Assembly: GCA_016713565.1 (NCBI GenBank)
Contig: JADJOX010000008.1
Coordinates: forward strand, 124,001-188,000
DNA: 64,000 nt
Reading direction: 5' to 3'
From: Ignavibacteriota bacterium
GTDB lineage: Bacteria; Bacteroidota; Ignavibacteria; Ignavibacteriales; Melioribacteraceae
Shown: in pieces, positions 53,675 through 62,655 of the stretch
Numbering within the stretch: the first letter of the stretch is position 1
Layout of the letters: each line of letters opens with the position of its first letter
The notes under the pieces: generated by a model
The model's input: the letters and a program-made list of their open reading frames with translations, nothing else
What the model was told of the DNA's origin: nothing
Databases searched by the model: none
Translations under genes and position numbers: made by a program

Positions 53675-53775
53675 AAGTATTTTCTAAATGGCTGAAGTTT
53701 TTCAAAAATTTGAATTATTATATTTGAAAATGGAAAATAGTCGTTCTGAGTATATAACTTTATTAAATATGTTTA

Positions 53776-54948
53776 CTAATTTTTTTCAATAAATTTTTTC
53801 TTCAAAGTTCCTTGGTAAAGTTTATAATTATAAAATCTGCTTTCCAGAGCACCGTTAAATAAATGTAATCTTTTTGAAGTCCGTAATCCAATGCTTTTCA
53901 GAGCTTCTGTATTAGCGCTTAATATCCAAACGTCAAATCCGGTAAATTTTTGTTTCAGCGTATCGCCAAATTCTTTGTAGAAATTTTTAATGTCTTCAAT
54001 TTTCATTCTTTCGTCGTAAGGCGGATTTGTAATTATTATTCCTGGCTCAATTTGCGGATCTAAATTTCTAAAATCACCGATTTCAAATTCTATTTCGTTT
54101 TCCAAATTTGCCAATTTTACATTTTCTTTTGCATTATCAATTGCTTTATTGCTTATATCACTGCCGATTATTTTATGTGAAAACTTTTTTTCATTTTTTT
54201 TCAAATCAACCTTAACTTTTTCAAACAGATTTTTATCAAAATCTTTCCATTTCATAAATCCAAAATTGTTTCTATTAAAATTCGGCGCAATATTTTTAGC
54301 TAGCATTGCGGCTTCAATTGTTAAAGTTCCGCTTCCGCACATTGGATCTACAAAGTTAGAATCTAAATCCCATTCAGAAAGCTGAATCATTCCGGCTGCC
54401 AGCACTTCATTAAGCGGAGCTTCGCCAATATTTTTTCTATAGCCTCTTTTATGCAAAGATTCTCCCGAACTATCCAGTAAAATTGAACAGTTATTATTTT
54501 CAATATGCACATTAATTCTAAATGTAGGCGAGTTAAGTTCAACGTTAGGTCGTTTACCTTTTTCTTCTCGAATTTGATCAACTATGGCGTCTTTTACTTT
54601 TAATGCCGCATATTTGGAATGCTTGAAAAATTCGGAACTGACAACACCATCGACCGCAATCGTATCGTTTGGCGAAATTAAATTATTCCAGTCAAATTCT
54701 TTTGTTCTTTTGTAAAGATGTTCGGCTGTTTGCGCTCTAAATTCAAACAGCGGTTTTAAAATTCTAAAGGATGTTCTTAAAGCCAAATTAGCTTTATATA
54801 GAAGTGATAGATCGCCTTTAAATTTTACCGCTCTAATTAATTTTACAACATCAACGGCTCCAATTTTCAATAATTCTTTTTCAAGAATTTCTTCTAAGCC
54901 GAATGGCGTTTTGGCAATAAATACTTGCAGATTTTTATCGTTTTTCAT
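53776..54948 (-). CDS. THUMP-domain class I SAM-dependent RNA methyltransferase (RlmL-like)
   Basis: A 390-residue protein. An N-terminal ferredoxin-like/THUMP region (about 10-155) contains VDGVVSSEFFKHSKYAALKV. The methyltransferase domain has DPMCGSGTLTIEAAMLAKN (SAM motif I), GSDISNKAIDNAKENVKLAN (motif II) and IIITNPPYDERM, the NPPY motif of N2-guanine methyltransferases. It matches the first half of E. coli RlmL, which modifies G2445 of 23S rRNA. It is preceded by a terminator-ended structured leader (see 54984-55195). Confidence 0.9.
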   Translation of the reverse strand: MKNDKNLQVFIAKTPFGLEEILEKELLKIGAVDVVKLIRAVKFKGDLSLLYKANLALRTSFRILKPLFEFRAQTAEHLYKRTKEFDWNNLISPNDTIAVDGVVSSEFFKHSKYAALKVKDAIVDQIREEKGKRPNVELNSPTFRINVHIENNNCSILLDSSGESLHKRGYRKNIGEAPLNEVLAAGMIQLSEWDLDSNFVDPMCGSGTLTIEAAMLAKNIAPNFNRNNFGFMKWKDFDKNLFEKVKVDLKKNEKKFSHKIIGSDISNKAIDNAKENVKLANLENEIEFEIGDFRNLDPQIEPGIIITNPPYDERMKIEDIKNFYKEFGDTLKQKFTGFDVWILSANTEALKSIGLRTSKRLHLFNGALESRFYNYKLYQGTLKKKFIEKN

Positions 54949-54983
54949 GAAAGTAAATATATGGTAATTTTGCGAACAATAAA

Positions 54984-55023
54984 AAAGCCCTCATAAAATC
55001 ACTTGGATTTAAATGAAGGCTTT
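54984..55023 (-). terminator. Rho-independent terminator upstream of the RNA methyltransferase gene
   Basis: On the minus strand AAAGCCTTCAT pairs with ATGAGGGCTTT (one mismatch), with an inner AAATC/GATTT pairing, followed by TTTTTTATT. It lies 36 bases before the methyltransferase start, and about 175 bases after the stop of the DUF1028 gene. Confidence 0.8.
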
Positions 55024-55195
55024 CTAACCTCCCCTCACATTGCGTGAGTTACATCTATAAAATAAGAAGTGGAGATACTTCCCAGATGATTTGCCTTTTG
55101 TTATTGTTTTTTCGGTTTTTAAATAAACCCTTTTTTTAACTTACTTAGCTCCTCACCTAATGTAAACGTAAAAATAAATTTTTCGATTATCAACT
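55024..55195 (-). ncRNA. Possible structured leader or small RNA, class unknown
   Basis: This 172-base gap, read on the minus strand, contains the self-complementary CTCACGCAATGTGAG, GC-richer than its surroundings, the paired GGGTTT/AAAACC, and a segment GGAAGTATCTCCACTTC able to fold on itself. It ends in the strong terminator at 54984-55023. The combination suggests a transcribed, terminated RNA or an attenuated leader of the methyltransferase gene. I recognise no Rfam class. It could instead be simply the 3' end of the DUF1028 transcript. Confidence 0.35.
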
Positions 55196-55196
55196 A

Positions 55197-56189
55197 TTAT
55201 TTGCTTGCCTGATTTAGTATTTTGGCTAGATCGTTTTTATTAACAGTCAATAATTTTGATTTAATTAATCTCGGTGTCAGAGTAATCCAATTTTCATTCT
55301 TAGTAAAAACTTCTTTAAATATCTTCAATGATTCATCCACCTTTCCGATATTAGCTAAAGTTACTGCATGCCAATATTTCATTTCTTCATTATCGGGAAA
55401 CATATTTTCGGCAGTTGAATATTCCTTCATTGCCAAATCCATATCGTTATGTTCTACAGCCAAATCGCCATTGTTCATATGCTCGTATGCCTTGTGAACA
55501 TTTAATATTCTTTTTAATTCTTTAATAGGTTCCGAGTTATCATCAACTCTAATATCAACAATTCTGTCTTGCCAAATATTTCCTGTTGGTTCGGCTCTAA
55601 CTACCAATATGGCTGCCGATTGTTTTCCTCTTATATCACCGCCGGCATTTTGAGCCGCCTCTAATGCTGTTACTAATCTATCTGCTAAATTTCCATTTGA
55701 ATTTTTAAAAGCATCCGACATTGCTTTCCATACTGTGTTATTAAGCATCATATTTGCCTGAGCTGAATAATTATTACCTTCAATATGTCCGGCATCATCA
55801 ACGCAAAGTTTACCTGTATAGGCAGCCACATTTCCCTTTGAATCCAGAATTGCCAGTTGCCTGTAATCTCTACCTTCATCGGATTCTATTAAAAGATCTA
55901 GGACTTGCTTTGCGTGCAGACCTTGTTTTAACAATGCTAAACCTCTTGGTCCGAATGATGGATTAACAAAGGATTGAGTGGCAACAACTCCAACGCCGGC
56001 TTCACCCCAAGAAACTATTGTTCCAACGGCAAACCAGTGTGACTGAACCGCAACTCCCATTTCGCCGGTAATTGAATCTCTGGCAACAATAGAAAAAGTA
56101 TGAGCGAAGGGATTTGATGTTAAAAATGTTTGTGAATTTAAAATAACCGGATATAAAATGATCAAAGCAAATACTTTAAGAATTTTCAT
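55197..56189 (-). CDS. DUF1028 (Ntn-hydrolase-like) exported protein with TPR tail
   Basis: A 330-residue protein with a signal peptide ending in LNSQ. Residues ~25-225 are DUF1028: FSIVARDSITGEMGVAVQSH, VATQSFVNPSFGPRGLALLK and AAILVVRAEP. The fold is related to Ntn hydrolases, but activity has not been shown to my knowledge. The last ~90 residues look like tetratricopeptide repeats (DMDLAMKEYSTAENMFPDNE). It lies 21 bases after arginine deiminase on the same strand. Confidence 0.88.
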   Translation of the reverse strand: MKILKVFALIILYPVILNSQTFLTSNPFAHTFSIVARDSITGEMGVAVQSHWFAVGTIVSWGEAGVGVVATQSFVNPSFGPRGLALLKQGLHAKQVLDLLIESDEGRDYRQLAILDSKGNVAAYTGKLCVDDAGHIEGNNYSAQANMMLNNTVWKAMSDAFKNSNGNLADRLVTALEAAQNAGGDIRGKQSAAILVVRAEPTGNIWQDRIVDIRVDDNSEPIKELKRILNVHKAYEHMNNGDLAVEHNDMDLAMKEYSTAENMFPDNEEMKYWHAVTLANIGKVDESLKIFKEVFTKNENWITLTPRLIKSKLLTVNKNDLAKILNQASK

Positions 56190-56210
56190 ATGTACTCTTT
56201 TATTTTAGTC

Positions 56211-57449
56211 CTAAATATTTTTTCTTGAAATTGGCATTGTCATGCATCGGCAGCCGCCTCCGCCTCGTGCAAGTTCTGAACCTTCAATTGTAACTACATA
56301 TTTTTTTATATTATTCAGTTTTATTTTATTATTGATTATGTCTTTTGCCTTAATAACTTCCAATCCCTTTTTGTTAATCGCATCTATTGTATATTCATTT
56401 CTGCTGTAACCTATAATTTTACCGGGCGCGACCGCAAAAAAATTAGCTCCACTGTGCCATTGCTCTCTTTCTTGAATCCAATGATCGCTTTTCCCGCCGC
56501 AGTAAATCGGCTCAAGATCCATTCCTAGTTTAGATAAAGATTGAATTACATTATCTTCTTCATTAATACTTTTTACTTTACCGTTATCAACTTTTATATG
56601 TATTGATTCATACGCGTGATTGTTTAAGATAACCGGTGAATATATTAAACATTTGTCATTATCTAAAATTGTAAAAACCATATCCAGATGAATAAACGAT
56701 TCCGGCTGTTTTGGAAGAACTTGCGCGATAATGTTCATCGTTTTTTTCGATTGTTTGATATTCTCAATTAAATAATCTATTCCTTGCGGAGAAGTTCTCG
56801 CGCTTATTCCAATTACTAAAATATCTTCTCTTGCAACAATTATATCACCGCCTTCAATTGTTATTTTAGAATTATCCAATTTATTCGGATTAATAACATT
56901 TGTATTAAATATCTTTTTAGAATTAAAAATGGCATCCATAATTATTGCCTCTCGTTCTCTTACTTGATTGGCAAATTTCCCGATTAAAACTTTATTATTA
57001 AATGAAACGGACGCGTCTCTTGTGAAAAAAAAGTTATGAAGAGGATGCAATTCATATCTTTCATCATTAAAATATTTTGAAAGATTAAATTCCTTTAGCG
57101 GAACTCCTTCAATTAATTCTTTAGCAAGAATATTATTAGGTAATTCTAACAAAAGATCAACAATTTCATGTGCATTTTCTTTAAGGCAAATTTTCTTTAC
57201 TAATTCACTTTTTGATTCGGCGTCACTTAAAACAATTTTTAACAAATCAATAACTTCATAAGTATTTGTTATTTTTTTAAGTATTTTTTTGAATTGAGAA
57301 TATTCTTTACTTGCAACCGATAAATTTAAAATATCGCTGTACAAAGCTCTTTCAGCATTTTGCGGTGTCATATTTTCAATTTCATGTCCCGGGGTATGAA
57401 TAATGACTTTTTCTAATTCGCCAATTTCTGAGTTTACATTTATTTGCAT
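56211..57449 (-). CDS. arcA: Arginine deiminase
   Basis: A 412-residue enzyme hydrolysing arginine to citrulline and ammonia. Diagnostic segments are ELEKVIIHTPGHEIENMTPQ, HPLHNFFFTRDASVSFNN, IEGGDIIV, and the C-terminal GGGGCRCMTMPISR containing the catalytic Cys. ATG at 57449 has AAAGG upstream and is preferred to a TTG seven codons earlier. Ornithine carbamoyltransferase and carbamate kinase are not next to it, so the full ADI pathway is not clustered. It is divergent from a Crp/Fnr regulator, a common neighbour of arc genes. Confidence 0.94.
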   Translation of the reverse strand: MQINVNSEIGELEKVIIHTPGHEIENMTPQNAERALYSDILNLSVASKEYSQFKKILKKITNTYEVIDLLKIVLSDAESKSELVKKICLKENAHEIVDLLLELPNNILAKELIEGVPLKEFNLSKYFNDERYELHPLHNFFFTRDASVSFNNKVLIGKFANQVREREAIIMDAIFNSKKIFNTNVINPNKLDNSKITIEGGDIIVAREDILVIGISARTSPQGIDYLIENIKQSKKTMNIIAQVLPKQPESFIHLDMVFTILDNDKCLIYSPVILNNHAYESIHIKVDNGKVKSINEEDNVIQSLSKLGMDLEPIYCGGKSDHWIQEREQWHSGANFFAVAPGKIIGYSRNEYTIDAINKKGLEVIKAKDIINNKIKLNNIKKYVVTIEGSELARGGGGCRCMTMPISRKNI

Positions 57450-57575
57450 AGAATGACCTTTTATTGACAATATATAGTTAAATTTACATAATTATAACTA
57501 ATGTTAAAAATTTGTATATCTTTTTTTGTAAAACCTAAATAAATTATAGACTAATATTTTGATTAACTTAAATCT

Positions 57576-58244
57576 ATGAATAATCATTTAAAGGAAATAA
57601 TCCCATTTTTTAATAACGCCTCTATTGCGATAGAAAAAGAATTTTCCGAAAACGTTATATCACATTCATTTAAAAAAGGCAATGTAATTACAATGGAGGG
57701 TGATAAATGCAATTATTTTCCAATAATAAAAAGCGGAGTTATTAGAGTATACAAAGTAGGTTATACCGGACAAGAAATTACACTTTATAGAATAAATTCC
57801 GGAGAGAGTTGTATTTTAACAATTTCATGTTTATTGGCTCAAAATAACTTTCCGGCAATTGCTGTCGTTGAAAAGGATTGTGAAGTTCTGCTTATATCCG
57901 CAGAAAAAATTAGAGAATGGATTAGAAAATATGATATTTGGGCGGAATATATTTATAATTACTTATCAAAAGTATTAATGAATGTTCTTAAAATAATTGA
58001 AAATATTTCCTTTAAAAGAATAGACGTAAGAATCATAGAATATCTAATAGAGCAGAGTTCAAAGCATGGCAAAACATTGGTTTTAACTCATCAGCAAATT
58101 GCATATGATATTGGAACCGCGAGGGAAGTAGTCAGCAGAACTTTAAAAGAATTAGAATCAAAAAATATTATTTCTCAAGTCCGCGGGAAAATTTTTATCA
58201 ACGAACATTCCGAGTTAAATAAAAGACTTACATATCTTCAGTAA
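57576..58244 (+). CDS. Crp/Fnr family transcriptional regulator
   Basis: A 222-residue regulator: a cyclic-nucleotide-binding-type beta-roll (about 15-130) with GNVITMEGDKCNYFPIIKSG, and a C-terminal winged helix with THQQIAYDIGTAREVVSRTL (about 165-195). The four-Cys N-terminal arrangement of FNR is absent, and the phosphate cassette of true CRP is not obvious, so the effector is uncertain. A TGTGA-N5-TCACA palindrome lies 26 bases after its stop, in front of the haem lipoprotein operon. It is also divergent from arcA, so both are candidate targets. Confidence 0.92.
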   Translation: MNNHLKEIIPFFNNASIAIEKEFSENVISHSFKKGNVITMEGDKCNYFPIIKSGVIRVYKVGYTGQEITLYRINSGESCILTISCLLAQNNFPAIAVVEKDCEVLLISAEKIREWIRKYDIWAEYIYNYLSKVLMNVLKIIENISFKRIDVRIIEYLIEQSSKHGKTLVLTHQQIAYDIGTAREVVSRTLKELESKNIISQVRGKIFINEHSELNKRLTYLQ

Positions 58245-58269
58245 AAAAATTATACTAAAAAAAATCCTT

Positions 58270-58284
58270 TGTGATTTTGTCACA
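58270..58284 (+). promoter_or_regulatory. Candidate Crp/Fnr-type operator
   Basis: TGTGATTTTGTCACA is a perfect inverted repeat of TGTGA half-sites, with a five-base spacer where E. coli CRP sites have six. It is 72 bases upstream of the haem lipoprotein ATG and just downstream of the Crp/Fnr gene. Confidence 0.6.
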
Positions 58285-58355
58285 TACAAATAAGATATAA
58301 AGTCCTATGTTTTCATCATAAATAATGTTTAACCAATATTTAAAGTTTAAAACAT

Positions 58356-58781
58356 ATGAAAAAAATAAAATATCTCTGTTTGTTATTTTCCATTTCGTTT
58401 GCAATTTCCTGCGAAGAAAACATTACCACGGAATGTGAAGAAGAAAAAATGAATACCGCAGTACTTACAAAATTTTCAGATATTCAAAAAAATGTATTTG
58501 ATACAAACTGCGCTTTATCCGGATGTCATGCCGGTACATTTTTAAGCGCGGGGTTAAATTTATCAAACGGTAAGAGTTATAACGCGTTAGTTAATAAAAC
58601 TAGCTCATTAAATTCAAATTATAAGTTAGTTGAGCCGGGTAACAGCGAAAATAGCTTTATAATTAAAATGCTAAAGAACACAGGTGAAAGAACAACTATA
58701 ATGCCGCCGTCTGGAAAACTAAAGAGTTCGGTAATTGATTCAATTTCAGCTTGGATTAACAGAGGAGCGTTAAATAATTAA
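58356..58781 (+). CDS. Lipoprotein with a single CX4CH haem-type motif
   Basis: A 141-residue lipoprotein: signal peptide with lipobox SFAISC (Cys about residue 19). The motif NCALSGCHAG (CX4CH) sits near residue 50 and is followed by LNLSNGKSYNALVNKTSS, a pattern seen in cytochrome-like lipoproteins of Bacteroidota and Ignavibacteria. A conserved Met (TIMPPSG) near the C terminus could be the second haem ligand. It heads the operon that includes YceI, DUF5777, DUF2892 and a T9SS-exported haem protein. Haem attachment at CX4CH is predicted only. Confidence 0.75.
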   Translation: MKKIKYLCLLFSISFAISCEENITTECEEEKMNTAVLTKFSDIQKNVFDTNCALSGCHAGTFLSAGLNLSNGKSYNALVNKTSSLNSNYKLVEPGNSENSFIIKMLKNTGERTTIMPPSGKLKSSVIDSISAWINRGALNN

Positions 58782-58792
58782 AGGGATATGTC

Positions 58793-59362
58793 ATGAAATC
58801 AAAAATATTTTTTTTCTTACTTTTTTCGTTTGCATCAATATCGATTTTAAATGCTTCAGAATTTCATATTAAAAAATCAGATAAAAACTCGGTTAAATTT
58901 ATATCTGACGCACCGATTGAAGACTTTGAAGGGGTTACAAATAAAATTGACGGATATCTTTATTTTGAAAATGAAATTGACAATAACAGCCAGCTTCACT
59001 TTGAAGTTGATTTGAGGACTCTTGATACCGGAATAGGCTTGCGCAATAGGCACATGCGTGAAAATTATTTGGAAACCGAAAAATACCCAATGGCTGTTTA
59101 CGAAGGCAAAATTGTTAGATCGGAAAAGATCACAGAAAATAAATATAAAGTCTTTGTAAATGGCGAAATCAATATACACGGTGTAACTAGGAAGCAAAAT
59201 GTTGAAGGAACAGTTGAAATTATTGGAGATGAAATAATTATATCAACAAATTTTATAGTTAAACTTTCGGATCATAAAATTGAAGTGCCGAGTTTAATGT
59301 TTATGAAGATTGATGAAAATATGGATTTGCGGCTCAACTTTAATTTAGAAAAAGCAAAATAA
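58793..59362 (+). CDS. YceI family protein
   Basis: A 189-residue exported protein with a signal peptide ending in LNAS. The YceI lipocalin-like fold is indicated by KSDKNSVKFISDAPIEDFEG, DLRTLDTGIGLRNRHMREN, and VNGEINIHGVTRKQNVEGTV. YceI proteins bind isoprenoid lipids such as quinones in their barrel. It lies eleven bases after the haem lipoprotein gene, with GGGAT-like spacing, which raises the possibility of a quinone or redox role. Confidence 0.92.
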   Translation: MKSKIFFFLLFSFASISILNASEFHIKKSDKNSVKFISDAPIEDFEGVTNKIDGYLYFENEIDNNSQLHFEVDLRTLDTGIGLRNRHMRENYLETEKYPMAVYEGKIVRSEKITENKYKVFVNGEINIHGVTRKQNVEGTVEIIGDEIIISTNFIVKLSDHKIEVPSLMFMKIDENMDLRLNFNLEKAK

Positions 59363-59375
59363 TTTTGGAGATAAT

Positions 59376-60230
59376 ATGCGAAAATTTGCAAATGTTTTAG
59401 TTTACACAATTTTTATAACATCGATTTTATCATTAAATATTATTGCACAAGAGAATAAAATCTCTTGGCAAAAAAGTGAAGAAACAGAATCAGAACAATT
59501 ACATTTATTTCATTCAACTCATTCTATAAATCTTCCAACATCAGAAACAAATCAACAAGGCGATATTGAATTTGAAATTTCACACAGATTCATTCCTAGA
59601 ATAAGTGATGGAATTGATGCGCTTTACGGCTTTGACGGTCCGGTAAATATTAAGCTCTCGTTAGGATACGCAATTACAGATTATCTTATTGCTACAATAG
59701 CAAGAAGCAATGTTGATGATAATTTACTTTTTAAAACTAAATATCAATTTTTTCAATTTGATAATGTAATTTTCCCAATACAAATTGCGCTAGAGGGTGG
59801 AGCCGCGTGGAATACCGATCCGATAGGGAGAAGTTCGGATGACAATAAAAATTTCCAATACTACGGTCAGCTAATTTTTAATTCATTAATTGAACAGAAA
59901 CTTGGCATTGGTCTGGTTCCCACATATTCATACAACAGCCATATTTATTGTCCTGAAAAACAATATTCATTTACACTCGGCGCTTATATGCAATATTACC
60001 TAACAGATTTATTTAGTGTTTTAGCAGAATGGAATCCAACCGTTACAGGATTTAGAGATAAATACAACTCGCTGAGTTTTGGATTTGAATTAGAAACCGG
60101 AGGACATTTCTTTAAAATAATTTTTACAAATAATACAAAATTAAATCCAACACAATTTACAACTGGCGCTGATTTACCAATATCCTTAAAGAATATGAGA
60201 ATTGGATTTAATATTACCAGACTTTTATAA
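59376..60230 (+). CDS. DUF5777 beta-barrel protein
   Basis: A 284-residue exported protein with a signal peptide ending in IIAQ. LHLFHSTHSINLPTSETNQQ, FEISHRFIPRISDG and LYGFDGPVNIKLSLGYAIT are the conserved blocks of DUF5777, an outer-membrane barrel family of Bacteroidota and relatives. A GGAG site precedes the ATG. It usually accompanies YceI and small cytochromes, as here. Function is unknown. Confidence 0.85.
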   Translation: MRKFANVLVYTIFITSILSLNIIAQENKISWQKSEETESEQLHLFHSTHSINLPTSETNQQGDIEFEISHRFIPRISDGIDALYGFDGPVNIKLSLGYAITDYLIATIARSNVDDNLLFKTKYQFFQFDNVIFPIQIALEGGAAWNTDPIGRSSDDNKNFQYYGQLIFNSLIEQKLGIGLVPTYSYNSHIYCPEKQYSFTLGAYMQYYLTDLFSVLAEWNPTVTGFRDKYNSLSFGFELETGGHFFKIIFTNNTKLNPTQFTTGADLPISLKNMRIGFNITRLL

Positions 60231-60246
60231 ACCAAATGGAGGTTAT

Positions 60247-60441
60247 ATGAATAAAAATGTAGGCGGCATAGACAAAAAAATAAGATTCGGTTTAGGCATA
60301 CTAATTTTGATCATTGGTTATTTAAATAATTCATGGTGGGGCATAATTGGGATTGTACCAATATTAACGGCATTTCTTGGATGGTGTCCTCTTTATGTTC
60401 CGTTAAAATTATCAACTATATCTAATAATAAAAATAAATAG
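60247..60441 (+). CDS. DUF2892 small membrane protein (copy B)
   Basis: A 64-residue protein, MNKNVGGIDKKIRFGLGILI, then a second helix and GWCPLYVPLKL, parallel to the copy at 40662-40859. The ATG at 60247 is set by GGAGG five bases upstream; the frame is open further upstream into the DUF5777 gene, but that extension is not the real start. It lies between the barrel and the T9SS protein gene in the same operon. Confidence 0.87.
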   Translation: MNKNVGGIDKKIRFGLGILILIIGYLNNSWWGIIGIVPILTAFLGWCPLYVPLKLSTISNNKNK

Positions 60442-60454
60442 AAAGGCTGCATTA

Positions 60455-61849
60455 ATGAAAAAGCTTATATTACCTTTACTTGTTGGTTATACTTTTATGG
60501 TTTTTGTTAATACATATGCTAGAGAATTTAGAGTACTGCAAATTCCTAATGGTACAAAGTTCAGCTGCAATACATGTCATACAAACGGCGGCGGTACGGC
60601 TAGAAATGCTTTTGGGCAATTGGTGGAAAGCAAATATTTGGACGGAGCGGGAAACGTTCTTTGGGGAAAAGAATTAGCAATGATTGATTCAGATGGCGAT
60701 GGATTTACAAATGGCGAAGAACTTCAAGATCCAAGAGGAGTTTGGAGTTCGGGTACGGCAAATCCCGGAAATTCAGATTTGGTAACTAGACCAGGAATTT
60801 CAACAAGCTTGCCCGACGCAAATATTCTTATAGCAAATAATTCTACATACGGAAATTTACTTACCGATATAGCGGGAAACACATTATATTTTTTCACAAA
60901 AGATGCCTTTGAAGCATCGGTATGCAATGATCAATGCGAAGTTAATTGGCCGGTTTTTTACAGTGAAACTGTTATAGCAGGAAGCGAACTCAATTCAGAG
61001 GATTTTAATACTATAATAAGAAATGACAGCACTAAACAAACAACTTATAAAGGCTGGCCGCTATATTACTTTTTTAATGATAAATCCGCCGGAGAAACAA
61101 ATGGCGAGAACATTAACGGCGTTTGGTTTGTGGCAAAACCGAATTATTCAATAATGCTTGTAAACAACCAGCTTGTTGGACACAACGGAATTCAATATAA
61201 CGGAAACTACGAAGAAGGTCAGGAAGAAATTCAATATTTTGTAGATGGATACGGAAGAACACTATATACTTTTATTAACGATGAGTTTGAGAAAAATAAA
61301 TTTACTAAAGAAGATTTCAGCAATAATGCTGTATGGCCAATTTATGAAAATGAAAACATAACAGTTCCATCTATTATTGAAACGTCGCTTTTCAAATCAA
61401 TTGATATTTTTGGTAAAAAACAACTTACATATAAAGGCTGGCCGTTATATTATTTCGGTCAGGATAGTCTGACACGTGGATATAATAAAGGAATAAGTTT
61501 TCCCGCTCCGGGCGTTTGGCCGGTTGCCAAAATCGATCTTGGATTAGCTACAGATATTTTGGATGAAAATAACAATAATGCATTATCATCATTTTATCTA
61601 AACCAAAATTATCCCAATCCGTTTAATCCGTCGACAAAAATAAGTTTTACAATTCCGGAAGCCTCAATAGTAAAGATTAAAGTTTACGATATTATCGGAA
61701 GAGAAGTTGCGACAATTCTTAACAAATCATTAGTTGCCGGTGCACATATTGTTCCATTTAATGCCGATAATTTAGAAAGCGGAGTTTATGTTTATAGAAT
61801 TTCCGCGAATAATTTTTTTGATTCGAAAAAAATGATATTAATGAAGTAA
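60455..61849 (+). CDS. T9SS-secreted monohaem protein with two PF03640-type repeats
   Basis: A 464-residue secreted protein. After the signal peptide (to about residue 22), a small domain carries CNTCH (38-42) and a calcium-type DSDGDGFTNGEEL loop (~78-90). Two repeats of the 'secreted repeat of unknown function' (PF03640) follow (~120-240 and ~245-365), each with YKGWPLYYF and a VWPVAK-like end. The last 80 residues are a type A T9SS sorting tail: FYLNQNYPNPFNPSTKISFT, then YRISANNFFDSKKMILMK. It should be exported and attached at the cell surface. Haem and calcium binding are predicted from motifs. Confidence 0.88.
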   Translation: MKKLILPLLVGYTFMVFVNTYAREFRVLQIPNGTKFSCNTCHTNGGGTARNAFGQLVESKYLDGAGNVLWGKELAMIDSDGDGFTNGEELQDPRGVWSSGTANPGNSDLVTRPGISTSLPDANILIANNSTYGNLLTDIAGNTLYFFTKDAFEASVCNDQCEVNWPVFYSETVIAGSELNSEDFNTIIRNDSTKQTTYKGWPLYYFFNDKSAGETNGENINGVWFVAKPNYSIMLVNNQLVGHNGIQYNGNYEEGQEEIQYFVDGYGRTLYTFINDEFEKNKFTKEDFSNNAVWPIYENENITVPSIIETSLFKSIDIFGKKQLTYKGWPLYYFGQDSLTRGYNKGISFPAPGVWPVAKIDLGLATDILDENNNNALSSFYLNQNYPNPFNPSTKISFTIPEASIVKIKVYDIIGREVATILNKSLVAGAHIVPFNADNLESGVYVYRISANNFFDSKKMILMK

Positions 61850-61864
61850 TTTAATTTACTAAAC

Positions 61865-61895
61865 AAGCCGAATAATTTTATTCGGCTTTACTTTT
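61865..61895 (+). terminator. Terminator of the haem lipoprotein-YceI operon
   Basis: AAGCCGAATAA (61865-61875) pairs with TTATTCGGCTT (61878-61888), followed by TACTTTT. It lies 15 bases after the T9SS protein stop. Confidence 0.8.
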
Positions 61896-61927
61896 CTATA
61901 TAGATTTTTTAAATACTTATACTGAAA

Positions 61928-62494
61928 CTAATAACATGAATTGTTTTTTTTAGAAATAATTCTTTCTATAGTATTGGATTCTTTACTTTCTTGTTGATAT
62001 TGATTATGGTGAAAAATTGTATACAAATATTTTAATTCAATAATTACGCTTCCGCCATCTTTCCCTATTAAAATATTAAAGCCAATATTTGAATCATAGT
62101 TTTCATGACCAACATCCAAATTATAATTTGTTGGATCAGGTTGATATAAATGGCTGGCTTCTTCGTTGTTAACAATTCCATAATAACCAACACCAGCGCC
62201 AAGGTAAAAATCTGTAAGATATTTGTTTGAAGAATAAATTGCTGTTTCTTTTAATTGTGTAAAAATGCAAGATGATAAACTATTATATTCTTTAGTTGAA
62301 ACACTGTGGTAATTCGCGGAAAGATTTGTTCTCAAATTCAATTTATCGTTAAATATTAAATCCCAGAAAAACTTTAAGCCAATTGGTGAAAATGTTAAAG
62401 TTTGGGAAACCGCGTTAAAATTAATTCCAATGTACGGTTTAAATTCTTGACTATATATTTTTTTATTTATAAGAAGTAATAAAAGTATGAGCAA
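61928..62494 (-). CDS. Predicted outer-membrane protein, unknown function
   Basis: A 188-residue exported protein. The hydrophobic leader LLLLINKKIYSQ is followed by beta-rich sequence (KPYIGINFNAVSQTLTFSPI, DFYLGAGVGYYGIVN, SVIIELKYLYTIFH). The apparent start is TTG at 62494; an upstream ATG at 62514 is in another frame, so a one-base error at the 5' end is possible. It ends in a Ser/Lys/Asn-rich tail. The family is not recognised. Confidence 0.55.
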   Translation of the reverse strand: MLILLLLLINKKIYSQEFKPYIGINFNAVSQTLTFSPIGLKFFWDLIFNDKLNLRTNLSANYHSVSTKEYNSLSSCIFTQLKETAIYSSNKYLTDFYLGAGVGYYGIVNNEEASHLYQPDPTNYNLDVGHENYDSNIGFNILIGKDGGSVIIELKYLYTIFHHNQYQQESKESNTIERIISKKNNSCY

Positions 62495-62655
62495 TAAAGA
62501 TTTATTGTAATCATTTTGATCTAAATTATTATTTAAAAAAAATAATTTATTGATTTGATTAATTAAATCAAAACTAAATTACAAATATTTATATTAATAC
62601 ACTTAAAGTCAAAAATAAATATTGAAATATTAAATAATAATTAAAAAAAATAATT

